A stretch of 64,000 nt of DNA from Rhodobacteraceae bacterium M385 (GCA_025141835.1 CP081102.1:3224001-3288000), one strand, 5' to 3'; positions 49,344 through 58,905 are shown, counted from the first letter of the stretch. Program-made: numbers and translations. The notes: a model not told the origin generated them from the letters alone.

Positions 49344-52099
49344 TCGCTCTCGCGCCGCGATAGCAGAGCGTTCGCGTCGCAAATCCCCTCATAAGGCTGG
49401 TCACTCACCCGCGCCCACGCCGCGCGGGCGGCCGCGTTTTGGAAGGTTGAATCGGCGCGTAGCGTATCTGGGAAGGTCTCGATCACATTGGCGATGCCCG
49501 GGGCAATCTCGACCATCGCCAACCAATCAGGAGCCGCCAATGAGCTGGCGCTGGTCGGGGTGACGCGATGATCGGCCATCAGGTTGTAGATCGGGGCCTC
49601 TGGTCCCGTGACCGGGCCCAGAAGGAACGCGGCGGCGGCGGTCACGTCGGTCATCGGGAAGGTCAGGCCTTGGGGCATGTGACCGGCGCGGAACGAGGCC
49701 TCTAGGATAATCTCGTAAATGTCGCGCGGGTTAGGCGCGCCTAAATCATAGAGAGAGGGCAAGCGCACAATCGCCGCAGAAACGCCCGATGCGCGAATGA
49801 CCTCTTCCGCCGCAATCTTCGCTGCCCCGTAGCCGGTGCAACCGTCCCACTGGGTTGGCAGCGTTTCGGGCCAAGGGCCACCACGGTCAGGGAACACCGC
49901 GCTGGAAGAGGTGAACCGCAGGTCCGCCTTGGCCGCCAGGCAGAAATCCAGCACGGTTTTCATCCCGCGTGCGGACCAATCCAGCATTTCCTCTCGGCCA
50001 ATGGCGAGGTTCACCATCGCCGCGCAATGCACGACCTTGGTGACAGAGCCTGCCAGCGTGTCAAAAGGCCCCTGCGCTAGCCCAAATCCCGGGGCGTCCA
50101 ACGTGCCGGGCACCATGACGTAACGATCGCTTTGGATGCCATGGGCGCGGGCCACGTCGTCCAGACGGTCCCTTGCCCCCCGGTTCTTGTCGCGCACAAG
50201 GCAATAGACGACCTCTCCGCGCGGCAAATCACGGGCGGCTTGGGCCAAGACGTGACCGCCAAGGAACCCTGTGGCGCCAGTCAGCAGAATGCCGGGGCGA
50301 TCAAAGATGTCGGTGGGGGCGGGCGTGTCGGCCTCTTGGGTCATCAACTGATCCAACCGGTGCAATGGCACATTCATCGCCAGTTCAAAGTCGATCGGAC
50401 GGCCATAAGCCTTTTCCAGCTCCAGCATCAGGGTGACGCACATCAAAGAGTCGCCTCCCTGATCGTGGAAGTTCCGCGACGGGTCGATCTGCGACGGGTC
50501 GCACGACATGGCCAAGGCGGCGGCGGCGATCACGGCATCCTCAGCCGCGGTGCTGGTGCCGGCGTCATCGGTCACCGGAGGCAACGCCCGCATGTCGGCT
50601 TTGCCCGATACCGGGTGAAGCGGCAGCGCGTCCATTTGCACAAGGAAGGACGGCACGCAGTAGGCCGGCAGCACTTCGCGCAATGCCGTGGCAAGGGCGG
50701 GCGGCATCCGGTTGGTCCCGGCGCTCAGCCCCCAAGCATCTTCATTGGCCTTGGCCTGCGTGGCGTCGGCGGCGAAATAGAAGATCAGGCTTTGCCCCCG
50801 CGCGCCGACCTCTGCCACCCAAGGGGCGGCGCTGGTAAAGGCCAGCTTGTCGCGCAGGGTTTCCGTCAACTCTCGTGTCTGGATCGAGAAGCCGCGCAGC
50901 TTCAGCATATGGGCGATGCGCCCCTCGATATGTAGCGCGCCTTGGTCATCAACCCACGCTTGGTCCCCGGTATCGTAAAGCCGCGTATCGCGTCCGTTGA
51001 TGGAGAGCTCTCGAAACCGCAGGCGGGTTTCCTCGGGGCGGTTGATGTAGCCCTGCCCCAGCATTCTTGGCCCTTCAAAATGCAATTGGCCCGACGTGCC
51101 CGGTGGGCAGGGTTGATCCGCCTCATCCAGAATTATGGCGCGTAGGTGCTGCATCGGCACCCCAACCGAGGCAGGCCCCATCCCCGCCGGTTTTGTCAGA
51201 TGCGACATGCACACATCATGGGTTTCGCAAATGCTGTAGAGGTTCCAAAGCGCGGTATCGGGCAGTTTCCGGAGTGACGTGGTGATCAAGTCATCACCAA
51301 CAACTTCCCCGTTCAGCACCACACGGGTCAGGGGCAAAGCATTGGCGCGGCCCGCGTCCAGCGCGGTGAGGAAAGTGTCGTAGAACGAGGGCGTGAACAG
51401 CATCTCGTCCACATCATGGGCAATCAGGAAATCGGCCAGCTCGCTAGGCGAAAACAAAGTGTTGGCGTCGGGGAACCAAAGCGCCCCGCCTTTGCGCAGG
51501 GGGCGAAACATCTCCCATATCGCGAAGACGTAGATGCCGACCCGAATGCCGGGACCGTAGGGGGTAAATTCGTCGCGCCACACATAGGACAGATAGGCGG
51601 CGTCCTGCGATACGGGGATGCATTTGGGTCGGCCCGTCGTGCCCGACGTGGCGACCATGTAGATCGGATCGGTCGGCAGCACATGGCCCGGTTGCAGCGC
51701 CTGATACGGCGCAGGCGCTTCTTGCAACAAGGCGACAGCATCCATCGTCGCACAATCGCCCGGCAAATGCCCCGGAGCAGGCGCCTGGCAGGTAACAACC
51801 AAGCTGACATCCAGCTCGGAAATAATGTTGTGCAGCACCATCTGTGGCATCGCTGGATCCAGATGCACGAAAGGCCGCCCAGTGATGACACAAGCCACCG
51901 CGCTTGCTGCCATGGCGATCCCCGGAGAGCCGAAGATCCCCACCACCTGCGGCGCATCCAGATGGCGGCCAAGGGCATCTACAAATTGACCGAGCCGTCC
52001 GTAGGTGATCGTTTGATCCCGGTCGGACATGGCAGGCGCGTCTGAGAAAGTCTCGATGGCACGGACAAGATCACCGGCGACGGTCTGAGACGATGTCAT
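49316..52099 (-). CDS. adenylation-carrier-thioester reductase protein (CAR/NRPS-like)
   Basis: A 927-residue stand-alone enzyme. The adenylation domain (1-500) has TSGTTGRPK (151-159), YDTGD (375-379) and Lys500 (PVSGKADMRAL). The carrier domain (about 515-585) has the phosphopantetheine Ser551 (DQGGDSL). The reductase domain (about 600-927) has TGATGFLGG (607-615) and Tyr757/Lys761 (YGAAK). The layout activates a carboxylic or amino acid, tethers it and releases an aldehyde or alcohol by NAD(P)H reduction. The start at 52099 has an AGAAGGG site; a 112-residue upstream extension was rejected. No other NRPS/PKS gene is nearby, so the product is unknown. Confidence 0.9.
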   Translation of the reverse strand: MTSSQTVAGDLVRAIETFSDAPAMSDRDQTITYGRLGQFVDALGRHLDAPQVVGIFGSPGIAMAASAVACVITGRPFVHLDPAMPQMVLHNIISELDVSLVVTCQAPAPGHLPGDCATMDAVALLQEAPAPYQALQPGHVLPTDPIYMVATSGTTGRPKCIPVSQDAAYLSYVWRDEFTPYGPGIRVGIYVFAIWEMFRPLRKGGALWFPDANTLFSPSELADFLIAHDVDEMLFTPSFYDTFLTALDAGRANALPLTRVVLNGEVVGDDLITTSLRKLPDTALWNLYSICETHDVCMSHLTKPAGMGPASVGVPMQHLRAIILDEADQPCPPGTSGQLHFEGPRMLGQGYINRPEETRLRFRELSINGRDTRLYDTGDQAWVDDQGALHIEGRIAHMLKLRGFSIQTRELTETLRDKLAFTSAAPWVAEVGARGQSLIFYFAADATQAKANEDAWGLSAGTNRMPPALATALREVLPAYCVPSFLVQMDALPLHPVSGKADMRALPPVTDDAGTSTAAEDAVIAAAALAMSCDPSQIDPSRNFHDQGGDSLMCVTLMLELEKAYGRPIDFELAMNVPLHRLDQLMTQEADTPAPTDIFDRPGILLTGATGFLGGHVLAQAARDLPRGEVVYCLVRDKNRGARDRLDDVARAHGIQSDRYVMVPGTLDAPGFGLAQGPFDTLAGSVTKVVHCAAMVNLAIGREEMLDWSARGMKTVLDFCLAAKADLRFTSSSAVFPDRGGPWPETLPTQWDGCTGYGAAKIAAEEVIRASGVSAAIVRLPSLYDLGAPNPRDIYEIILEASFRAGHMPQGLTFPMTDVTAAAAFLLGPVTGPEAPIYNLMADHRVTPTSASSLAAPDWLAMVEIAPGIANVIETFPDTLRADSTFQNAAARAAWARVSDQPYEGICDANALLSRRESDYQSDPALT

Positions 52100-52353
52100 A
52101 GAGAATACCCTTCTGGATAGCGGGCCGAGACAAGCCGACCCGAATAGCGCCATTTGCGGCGCAAAAGCGTGCCACCACTGATTGCCATTGTGCACGCTCG
52201 GTGGCCAGTGAGAACATCGCCCTTGCGCCGCTTCGGCCCACGCTGCGCGACACCAAAGCGCCTCTAAATCGGGCAGGTCGCCTAATTTTTCACACATACG
52301 AAAATCGACTCGCTCCACCCCGGCACAAGGCTGCTCGCTCCAAGCGATCCACG

Positions 52354-52383
52354 TTGAGGCCGTTTGTCCGGTGGGCCTATAAA
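52354..52383 (+). promoter_or_regulatory. candidate promoter giving a leaderless gpgP-like mRNA
   Basis: TTGAGG (52354-52359), an 18-base spacer and TATAAA (52378-52383). The ATG at 52389 is 5 bases beyond the -10 element, where transcription would start, and no ribosome site is present. Confidence 0.4.
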
Positions 52384-52388
52384 TCCCA

Positions 52389-53174
52389 ATGGCAGCTGAA
52401 ATTCCCCTACTCGTGTTCACAGATCTGGACGGCACTTTAATAGATCACGACACCTATCAATGGGACGCCGCCACCCCTGCCCTACAGGCCCTCGGGTCGA
52501 TTTCGGCGGGGATCGTTCTGGCCAGTAGCAAAACTTCTGCCGAGATCGCCCCGCTTCGGGCCGCGCTGGGGCTAGAGGACTGGCCCGCCATCGTAGAAAA
52601 CGGTGCGGGGATGCTGCCGGCCCATGTGCGCCACATCCAAGGCACCTCGCAACATGCCAAGGTACGACAGACCCTAAGCACCCTGCCCGCCCAAATTCGC
52701 CGCCTGTTTCGCGGGTTTGGCGACGTGAGTGCCGCAGAAGTCGCGCAAATGACGGGCCTGACCGTACCCGCCGCAGAACTGGCGAAGCAAAGGCATTTTT
52801 CCGAACCGGGACAATGGCTTGGGTCTGAAGTGCAGAAGACCGAATTCGTGGACGCCCTGCTCGATTTGGGGGTGCAGGCGCAACAAGGGGGCAGGTTTCT
52901 GACCCTATCGTTTGGCGGCAACAAGGTCGATCAAATGCGCCGCGTCATCGCGGATTGTCGCCCCACGCATACTATCGCTTTGGGGGATGCGCCCAATGAC
53001 GTGCAGATGCTGGAACATGCCGACTTTGGGGTCATCGTCCGCAACCCCCACCGCCCGCCGTTACCCAAGCTGAAAGGCGAGGACACGGGACGCATCGTTC
53101 GTACCGACAGCCCCGGCCCCTTGGGCTGGAACGCAGCGATCCTCAGCCTGCTTCATCGACTAGATTTACATTAG
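52389..53174 (+). CDS. HAD-IIB glucosyl/mannosyl-3-phosphoglycerate phosphatase
   Basis: A 261-residue HAD-superfamily phosphatase of the MpgP/GpgP group. Motif I is TDLDGT (Asp12, Asp14), motif II SSKT (46-49), Lys179 and motif IV GDAPND (Asp200, Asp204). The NGAG (71-74) and GGRFLTLSFGGNK segments belong to this subgroup. Next to a GpgS-like synthase it most likely removes phosphate from glucosyl-3-phosphoglycerate to give glucosylglycerate. The start has no ribosome site but motif I begins at residue 10, so it cannot start much later. The gap to the synthase gene is 12 bases. Confidence 0.85.
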   Translation: MAAEIPLLVFTDLDGTLIDHDTYQWDAATPALQALGSISAGIVLASSKTSAEIAPLRAALGLEDWPAIVENGAGMLPAHVRHIQGTSQHAKVRQTLSTLPAQIRRLFRGFGDVSAAEVAQMTGLTVPAAELAKQRHFSEPGQWLGSEVQKTEFVDALLDLGVQAQQGGRFLTLSFGGNKVDQMRRVIADCRPTHTIALGDAPNDVQMLEHADFGVIVRNPHRPPLPKLKGEDTGRIVRTDSPGPLGWNAAILSLLHRLDLH

Positions 53175-53186
53175 GAAAACCCGCCC

Positions 53187-54407
53187 ATGGCCGACTTTCA
53201 ACAGAACGGAAACATCACCACGCTGCACAACCTGCGGTCGCGAACGGCCGAGGAAATGGAGCATGAGCTTTCCGTTTTCGCGCAGTCCCGGAAGATCACC
53301 CTGATCCTGCCTTGCCTGTTTTCCGAGCTGGAAGGCGATGCGATGCCGCACATCCTGTCCGAGCTTTCAAAGGTTCGGTATCTGCACCGGATCATCATTG
53401 GACTCGATGCCGCTAACGAAGCGCAGTTTCGGCACGCCAAGAAGTTCTTTGAGGGGTTGAACCAAAACCACATCGTCATCTGGAACGACAGCCCCCGCAT
53501 GTTGGCCCTTGAGGCGCGCCTGCAAGCCATGGGATTGGCCCCTTCCGAGAAGGGCAAAGGTAAGAACGTTTGGTCGTCGTTGGGCTACCTCATTGGTTGT
53601 GCCGATAGCTCCGTGATGGCGATCCATGATTGCGATATCCTGACCTATGACAAGGAAATGCTCGCCCGTTTGGTCTATCCGGTGACGAACCCGAATTTCC
53701 CTTATCAGGTGGCCAAGGGCTATTATCCTCGGATCGGCGGCGGCAATCTGAACGGGCGTGTGACGCGCCTGTTGGTCAGCCCGCTTCTTATCGCCTTGAA
53801 ACGAGTGATCGGGGACCGCGATTACATCGATTACCTGCGCAGCTTTCGCTACCCGCTTTCGGGTGAATTCGCCATGCGCACGTCGATTTTGCCAGACCTG
53901 CGCATCCCCTCTGACTGGGGGCTGGAAATCGGCGTGCTGTCCGAGGCGTGGCGCAACCTTGCGCCAAAGGCTGTCTGTCAGGTCGACATCTCTGACGCCT
54001 ACGACCACAAGCACCAAACCTTGAGCCCGGAAGAGGCGAACGCAGGCCTCAACCGGATGTCCACCGACATCTGCAAGGCAATCTTCCGCAAGCTGGCCGC
54101 AGACGGCACGGTCTTCACCCCAAACGTCTTTCGGACGTTGAAGGCCACCTATTATCGCTGTGCGTTGGATGTGTTGGAATCCCACTACAACGACGCGGTC
54201 ATGAACGGGCTGAGCATTGATCGCCACACCGAAGAACGCGCGATCGAACTGTTTGCGGAAAACATCGTGCGGGCGGGTAACCTGTTTCTAGAGAACCCGC
54301 ACGAAACCCCCTTCATCCCCACATGGAACCGCATCCATTCCGCCGACCCGGCGTTCATTCCCGATATGGCCGCCGCCGCGAAGGCCGATCAGGAGGAATA
54401 TGTTTGA
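53187..54407 (+). CDS. glucosyl-3-phosphoglycerate synthase-like glycosyltransferase
   Basis: A 406-residue GT-A glycosyltransferase. LPCLFSELEG (41-50) and the metal-binding DCD (148-150, AIHDCDILTYD) match GpgS-type (GT81) enzymes, as does KGKNVWSSLGYLIGCADSS. It transfers glucose from a nucleotide sugar to 3-phosphoglycerate, the first step of glucosylglycerate synthesis, a compatible solute. The gene follows the phosphatase in the same operon. Its stop codon directly abuts the stop of the convergent phosphorylase gene (54407/54408). The family call depends on motif memory; a mannosyl specificity cannot be excluded. Confidence 0.82.
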   Translation: MADFQQNGNITTLHNLRSRTAEEMEHELSVFAQSRKITLILPCLFSELEGDAMPHILSELSKVRYLHRIIIGLDAANEAQFRHAKKFFEGLNQNHIVIWNDSPRMLALEARLQAMGLAPSEKGKGKNVWSSLGYLIGCADSSVMAIHDCDILTYDKEMLARLVYPVTNPNFPYQVAKGYYPRIGGGNLNGRVTRLLVSPLLIALKRVIGDRDYIDYLRSFRYPLSGEFAMRTSILPDLRIPSDWGLEIGVLSEAWRNLAPKAVCQVDISDAYDHKHQTLSPEEANAGLNRMSTDICKAIFRKLAADGTVFTPNVFRTLKATYYRCALDVLESHYNDAVMNGLSIDRHTEERAIELFAENIVRAGNLFLENPHETPFIPTWNRIHSADPAFIPDMAAAAKADQEEYV

Positions 54408-56159
54408 TTAGCTGGCCCGGTTGGTGATCCACCGACATTGGTAGGGGGCGAGTGAGATCGCCTCTTGCGTCGGGTCGATCACCTCCCCGGTCAGCAGGTC
54501 GATCCAATCTTCGTCATCGATCAAGTTCATCGCCGTGGGCGAGATTTCGACGGTCTCACCGCTGACGTTATGCAGCGCAAAGATGGACTGATGCCGATCA
54601 AGGCTTTGCCGCCAGACCCCAAGGACCCGGTCATCAAGCGACATCGTGAACTGCGTCGCATTGGGGTGAAACGCCGCTTGCTTGGCCCGGATGCGCAACC
54701 GATCCGACAAGGCCCCCAGAACCCGAGCATTCACGGAACTGGGATCATCGAGCAAGGCGTTCAAGGTGGGATAGTCCCAGTTATGCCGATTGATCGCGCG
54801 GTTCATGCCGCGGCGGACGACCTGTTCATGGTCGTTCGGCGTTGCCAGCATAGCGTGGATATAAAAGGCGGGAATACCCTCTAAGGACATCACGATGGTT
54901 TGCGAACACACGAACCGCTCGACATGAAAATCGCTGTTTCCGTCAAAGGTCTGCCCCGTCGCCTCAAAGAACGTCGTGTTGATCTCATAGGGTGCTTCAC
55001 CGCCGTCTGGCAGAGCACGCATCGACACGAGCCCCCCGATGTTGCGGATCGTGTCGATCATCTTGGACTGTTCTTGCGCTGGCAAAATCCCCTCGGCGGG
55101 ACGCATTCCGATGCCGTCATGGCTGGCGGTGAAGTTCAGGTAAGCGCAGCCCAATTGCGCGGGCGGCATCCCGCTGGACCAAAGCCGCAGATACTTGCAA
55201 GAGCCCGACATGACCGCGTGTAGGATCAGCGGCGGCAGAGGGAAGTTATAGATCGCGTGAGCTTCATTCCGGTTGCCGAAATAGCTGAGGTTTTCCGCCT
55301 TGGGGACGTTGGTTTCCGTCAGCAAAATGATCGTCTCAGAGGCGTAGTCACACAGCATCCGCATCAACTGAACGATCGCGTGGGTCTGCGGCAGATGGAT
55401 AGAAGAGGTGCCCGCCTGTTTCCAAAGAAATGCGACCGCATCCAGCCGGATAATCTGCACGCCATTGTCCACATGCAACCGGATGATCCGCAGGAACTCC
55501 AACAAAACTTCCGGGTTGCGAAAATCCAGATCAATTTGGTCATGGCTAAACGTACACCACACGTGACGCGGTCCGTTTGCCGTTTCAACCTTCTGCAAAA
55601 GGGGCGTTGTGCGGGGCCTTACCACATCGCGCAGGTCATCATCCGGGTCCGCCTCGAAGAAGAACTTGTCGTAGGGATCTTGGCCCTGAAGGTAGCTGTT
55701 GAACCACGTCCCTTGGCTGGACACGTGATTTAAGACCAGATCGGACATCAAATGGAAGTCGACGCTGATCCGGTTGATGTCAGGCCAATCCCCCAACTGA
55801 GGATTGACCGAGCGATAATCGGACACGGCGAAGCCATCGTCAGAGGTGAAGGGAAAAAACGGCAGGATATGGACGCCGTTCACCACACCCTTCATTCGCC
55901 GCAGCAAAAAGTCGTGCAGCAGATCCAGTGGTTTATGGGCCCCATCGACGATGGAATTGCCATAGGTGATCACCAGCGCATCTTTTTCAGTCCACAGGTT
56001 ATTGCTCGGCAATCGCCCGCGTTTGCGGGGCCTCGTCCCCTCGGGCCAGAAGGCACCGACGATCAAACTGGAAAGGATATCCGGGTCCACATCCGGGTAA
56101 ATACGTTGGACCAGCGCAGCCAAACGCCTGCTGAAAGAGGTATTGCGAGACGGTTCCAT
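54408..56159 (-). CDS. GH13_18 sucrose phosphorylase-like enzyme, probable glucosylglycerate phosphorylase
   Basis: A 583-residue alpha-amylase-family phosphorylase. It has the subgroup segments ITYGNSIVDG and HILPFFPFTSDDGFAVSDYRSVNPQLGDW. The nucleophile Asp is in IIRLDAVAFLWKQAG, the acid/base Glu in LLTETNVPKAEN and the third Asp in TASHDGIGMRP. Relatives split sucrose, glucosylglycerol or glucosylglycerate with phosphate, giving glucose 1-phosphate. Beside a GpgS/GpgP pair, glucosylglycerate is the most likely substrate. I chose the ATG at 56159; a GTG at 56183 gives 591 residues. Confidence 0.85.
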   Translation of the reverse strand: MEPSRNTSFSRRLAALVQRIYPDVDPDILSSLIVGAFWPEGTRPRKRGRLPSNNLWTEKDALVITYGNSIVDGAHKPLDLLHDFLLRRMKGVVNGVHILPFFPFTSDDGFAVSDYRSVNPQLGDWPDINRISVDFHLMSDLVLNHVSSQGTWFNSYLQGQDPYDKFFFEADPDDDLRDVVRPRTTPLLQKVETANGPRHVWCTFSHDQIDLDFRNPEVLLEFLRIIRLHVDNGVQIIRLDAVAFLWKQAGTSSIHLPQTHAIVQLMRMLCDYASETIILLTETNVPKAENLSYFGNRNEAHAIYNFPLPPLILHAVMSGSCKYLRLWSSGMPPAQLGCAYLNFTASHDGIGMRPAEGILPAQEQSKMIDTIRNIGGLVSMRALPDGGEAPYEINTTFFEATGQTFDGNSDFHVERFVCSQTIVMSLEGIPAFYIHAMLATPNDHEQVVRRGMNRAINRHNWDYPTLNALLDDPSSVNARVLGALSDRLRIRAKQAAFHPNATQFTMSLDDRVLGVWRQSLDRHQSIFALHNVSGETVEISPTAMNLIDDEDWIDLLTGEVIDPTQEAISLAPYQCRWITNRAS

Positions 56160-56431
56160 CCTTTGAAGCAACGCCAAGACCACGCCCGGATCAAGGCGAC
56201 GCTGCGGGTTTCGTGTGGAAGGACGGTCGATTGGGCAAAACCGGCCTGAAATGAAATGGTTTGACCAAGGTTGCGTAATTTTTGGGCAGTTGATTAACGG
56301 ATGCCCGGCACTTAAAACGCCAACATGATTGACACCGACACACTTCGACCGACCCGTTGATCGGCCCCAATGGCAAGATCACAACTACTCCGAAATGCGA
56401 TACTGCTTGGTCCGCCGGTTGCAAGCCGAAG

Positions 56432-56521
56432 TGGCGGAGACGAAGGGATTCGAACCCTCGAGACAGTTTCCCGCCTACTCCCTTAGCAGGGGAGCGCCTT
56501 CGACCACTCGGCCACGTCTCC
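56432..56521 (-). tRNA. tRNA-Ser (anticodon GCT)
   Basis: A 90-base class II tRNA read on the minus strand. The acceptor stem is GGAGACG / CGTCTCC with discriminator G, and the 3' CCA is encoded (56432-56434 on plus reads TGG). The anticodon loop reads CTGCTAA, anticodon GCT for AGC/AGU serine codons. A long variable arm and a GGTTCGAATCC T arm are present. Confidence 0.96.
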
Positions 56522-56573
56522 GCTGACCCGTCTAATGTCGGGAACCGGGGAAAACAAGCCAGAATTGTTACCT

Positions 56574-57467
56574 TTAGGCGACCTTTCGGGATTGCCGGAA
56601 CAAGGCCACGGAATAGAGCGCCAATGCGGCCCAGATCATCGGGAAGGCGATCATGCGGGCGGTGCCGAAGGGCTCTTCGAATAGGAACACCGCCACAAGG
56701 AAAATCAGTGTGGGGGCAATGTATTGCAGGATGCCGATCGTGCTCAAACGCAAAAGCTTCGCGCCGTTCACGTAGAAAATCAGCGGGACGGCCGTGACCA
56801 GGCCACAGCCTATCAATAGCCAGGTGTCCGATGCCACACCGGCCATGAAGCTGCCCTGCCCCGTCGCGCCCATCCACGCCACATAAGCAAACGCCGGCAC
56901 GCAGAGAATCGCGACCTCCAGAAAGAAACCCTGGTTCGGGCCGATGGGTAGCTGGCGTTTGCAGAAAGCATAGGCCACCCAACTCAGCATCAGGCCCAGT
57001 GCCACCCACGGCAGGCCGCCTTCCTCGATCGTCAGAATGATCACGGCCAGTGCGGCCAGGCCCACGGCGGTCCATTGCAAGCGGCCCAGCCGGTCCCCCA
57101 ACAGCACGGCGCCGAGGAACACGGTGGCCAGCGGGTTGATGTAGTAGCCCAAGGCGCCATCAAGGGTGCGTTCGTTAGCGATCGCCCAAATGTAAATGCC
57201 CCAGTTGATCGAGATAAACAGCGCCGTCAGCGCCCCCATAGCCAGCATTTTCGGAGAGCGCAGCGCCACTTTCAGATCCGCCGTGCGGCCCGTGATCAGG
57301 ATCAGCAGGCCAATGATCGGAAGCGACCAGATCACCCGGTGGGCTACGACCTCCATCGCGGGCAGGTGCGACAGCGCCTTCAAGTAGATCGGCAAACCTC
57401 CCCACAGGACATAGGCGCTGACGGCGTAGGCATAGCCTTTGGGGGTATCTTCAGATTGGGCGGCCAT
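56574..57467 (-). CDS. rarD: RarD-type EamA/DMT transporter
   Basis: A 297-residue inner-membrane protein with ten hydrophobic helices. The N terminus KGYAYAVSAYVLWGGLPIYLKALSHLPAMEVVAHRVIWSLP and the mid-segment NWGIYIWAIANERTLDGALGYYINPL are diagnostic of RarD. The substrate of RarD proteins is not established. The ATG at 57467 fits the conserved start; the longer frame has no ribosome site. It is followed by the tRNA-Ser gene on the same strand. Confidence 0.9.
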   Translation of the reverse strand: MAAQSEDTPKGYAYAVSAYVLWGGLPIYLKALSHLPAMEVVAHRVIWSLPIIGLLILITGRTADLKVALRSPKMLAMGALTALFISINWGIYIWAIANERTLDGALGYYINPLATVFLGAVLLGDRLGRLQWTAVGLAALAVIILTIEEGGLPWVALGLMLSWVAYAFCKRQLPIGPNQGFFLEVAILCVPAFAYVAWMGATGQGSFMAGVASDTWLLIGCGLVTAVPLIFYVNGAKLLRLSTIGILQYIAPTLIFLVAVFLFEEPFGTARMIAFPMIWAALALYSVALFRQSRKVA

Positions 57468-57638
57468 GGCAGGGGGGCTTTCGGGAAAAAGGATCGCGGC
57501 GAGAAAGCCCGAAGACGGGCCGAGGCGCAAATCAAGAATTGTGCGATAGGCGATCACGAATAACCACGTCGCCGCAGACCTCTTCCCACGGCTACGGTCG
57601 CTGCCCGGCGAAGCGGGCAGCCTCTTGCCCGCGCGGCG

Positions 57639-58736
57639 TCAGCCCCCGTGAAGGAAGTGCAAGACGTCGCCGTCTTTCACGACGTAGCCCTTGCCTTCCG
57701 CGCGCATCTTGCCCGCTTCCTTTGCCGGGTTTTCGCCACCCAAGGTGACGTAGTCGTTGTAGGCGATGGTTTCAGCGCGGATGAACTTGGCCTCAAAATC
57801 CCCGTGGATCACCCCGGCGGCGGCGGGGGCTTGGGTGCCCTCTTTGATGGTCCAGGCACGGGCCTCTTTGGGGCCGACGGTGAAGTAAGTTTGCAGGTTC
57901 AGCAGCTCGTACCCCGCACGGATCAGACGGTCGAGGCCGGGCTCTTCCAACCCCAATTCTTCCAGGAACATCTCGGCGTCTTCAGGGTCGAGCTGGCTGA
58001 TGTCCTCCTCGATCTTGGCAGAAATCACCACATGGGCGTTGCCTTGGGCCGCTGCCATTTCAGCCACACGGGCAGATTGCGCGTTGCCGGTGCCAGCGTT
58101 CGCCTCTTCGACATTGCAAACGTAGAGGATCGGCTTGGTGGAGAGCAGTTGCAGCATCTTCCAGGCCTTGGCGTCTTCTTCGTCAACTTCGACGGTCCGG
58201 GCGGGTTTGCCGTCCTCCAGCGCCGCTTTGGCGGCGTTCAACAGGCGCTCTTGCTGCACGGCTTCCTTGTCGCCGCCGCGTACTTTCCGCACGAGGTTTG
58301 CCATGCGCTTCTCGATGCTTTCCAGATCGGCGAGCATCAGCTCGGTTTCAATCGTTTCCGCGTCGGCGATCGGATCGACCCGGCCATCAACGTGGACGAC
58401 ATCGCCATCCTCAAAGCAGCGCAACACGTGGGCGATGGAATCTGTTTCGCGGATGTTGGCAAGGAATTGGTTGCCGAGGCCCTCCCCTTGGCTCGCGCCT
58501 TTCACAAGGCCCGCGATATCGACGAAGGTCATGCGCGTCGGGATGATGGATTTGGAGGCCGCAATCTCGGCCAGCTTATCAAGGCGAGCGTCGGGCACGG
58601 CCACGTCGCCTACGTTGGGTTCAATCGTGCAGAACGGAAAGTTCGCCGCCTGCGCCGCTGCCGTGCGGGTCAGCGCGTTGAACAGGGTCGATTTGCCGAC
58701 GTTCGGCAGGCCCACGATGCCCATTTTGAAACCCAT
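57639..58736 (-). CDS. ychF: Obg-family ATPase YchF
   Basis: A 365-residue P-loop protein that binds ATP rather than GTP and is linked to ribosomes, translation initiation and redox stress. The P loop is GLPNVGKST (9-17), G3-type DIAGLVKGASQGEG follows, and the specificity motif is NVEE instead of NKxD, the mark of YchF. The coiled-coil (about 130-190) and C-terminal TGS domain (PKEARAWTIKEGTQAPAAAGVIHGDFEAKFIRAE) are complete. The ATG at 58736 has a GGAG site. Confidence 0.96.
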   Translation of the reverse strand: MGFKMGIVGLPNVGKSTLFNALTRTAAAQAANFPFCTIEPNVGDVAVPDARLDKLAEIAASKSIIPTRMTFVDIAGLVKGASQGEGLGNQFLANIRETDSIAHVLRCFEDGDVVHVDGRVDPIADAETIETELMLADLESIEKRMANLVRKVRGGDKEAVQQERLLNAAKAALEDGKPARTVEVDEEDAKAWKMLQLLSTKPILYVCNVEEANAGTGNAQSARVAEMAAAQGNAHVVISAKIEEDISQLDPEDAEMFLEELGLEEPGLDRLIRAGYELLNLQTYFTVGPKEARAWTIKEGTQAPAAAGVIHGDFEAKFIRAETIAYNDYVTLGGENPAKEAGKMRAEGKGYVVKDGDVLHFLHGG

Positions 58737-58905
58737 GTGACGCACTCCGGCTAAAGCTAAAAATCAAGGGCGCATGTAGGTCGTGCGGGGGTGAAAGGTC
58801 AAGGCTCTGCCAGACAGGGCGGCGCGGCAAGGACGCTTTGGCGGAGGAGCCGTTTAGCGCCTGCGTGCCGATTGACATACCCCCCAAGGGGCGTAGACGG
58901 GATCA

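Noticed and set aside
57648..58754. 368-codon plus-strand frame opposite ychF
   Set aside because: It mirrors ychF almost exactly and shows no ribosome site or conserved motif.
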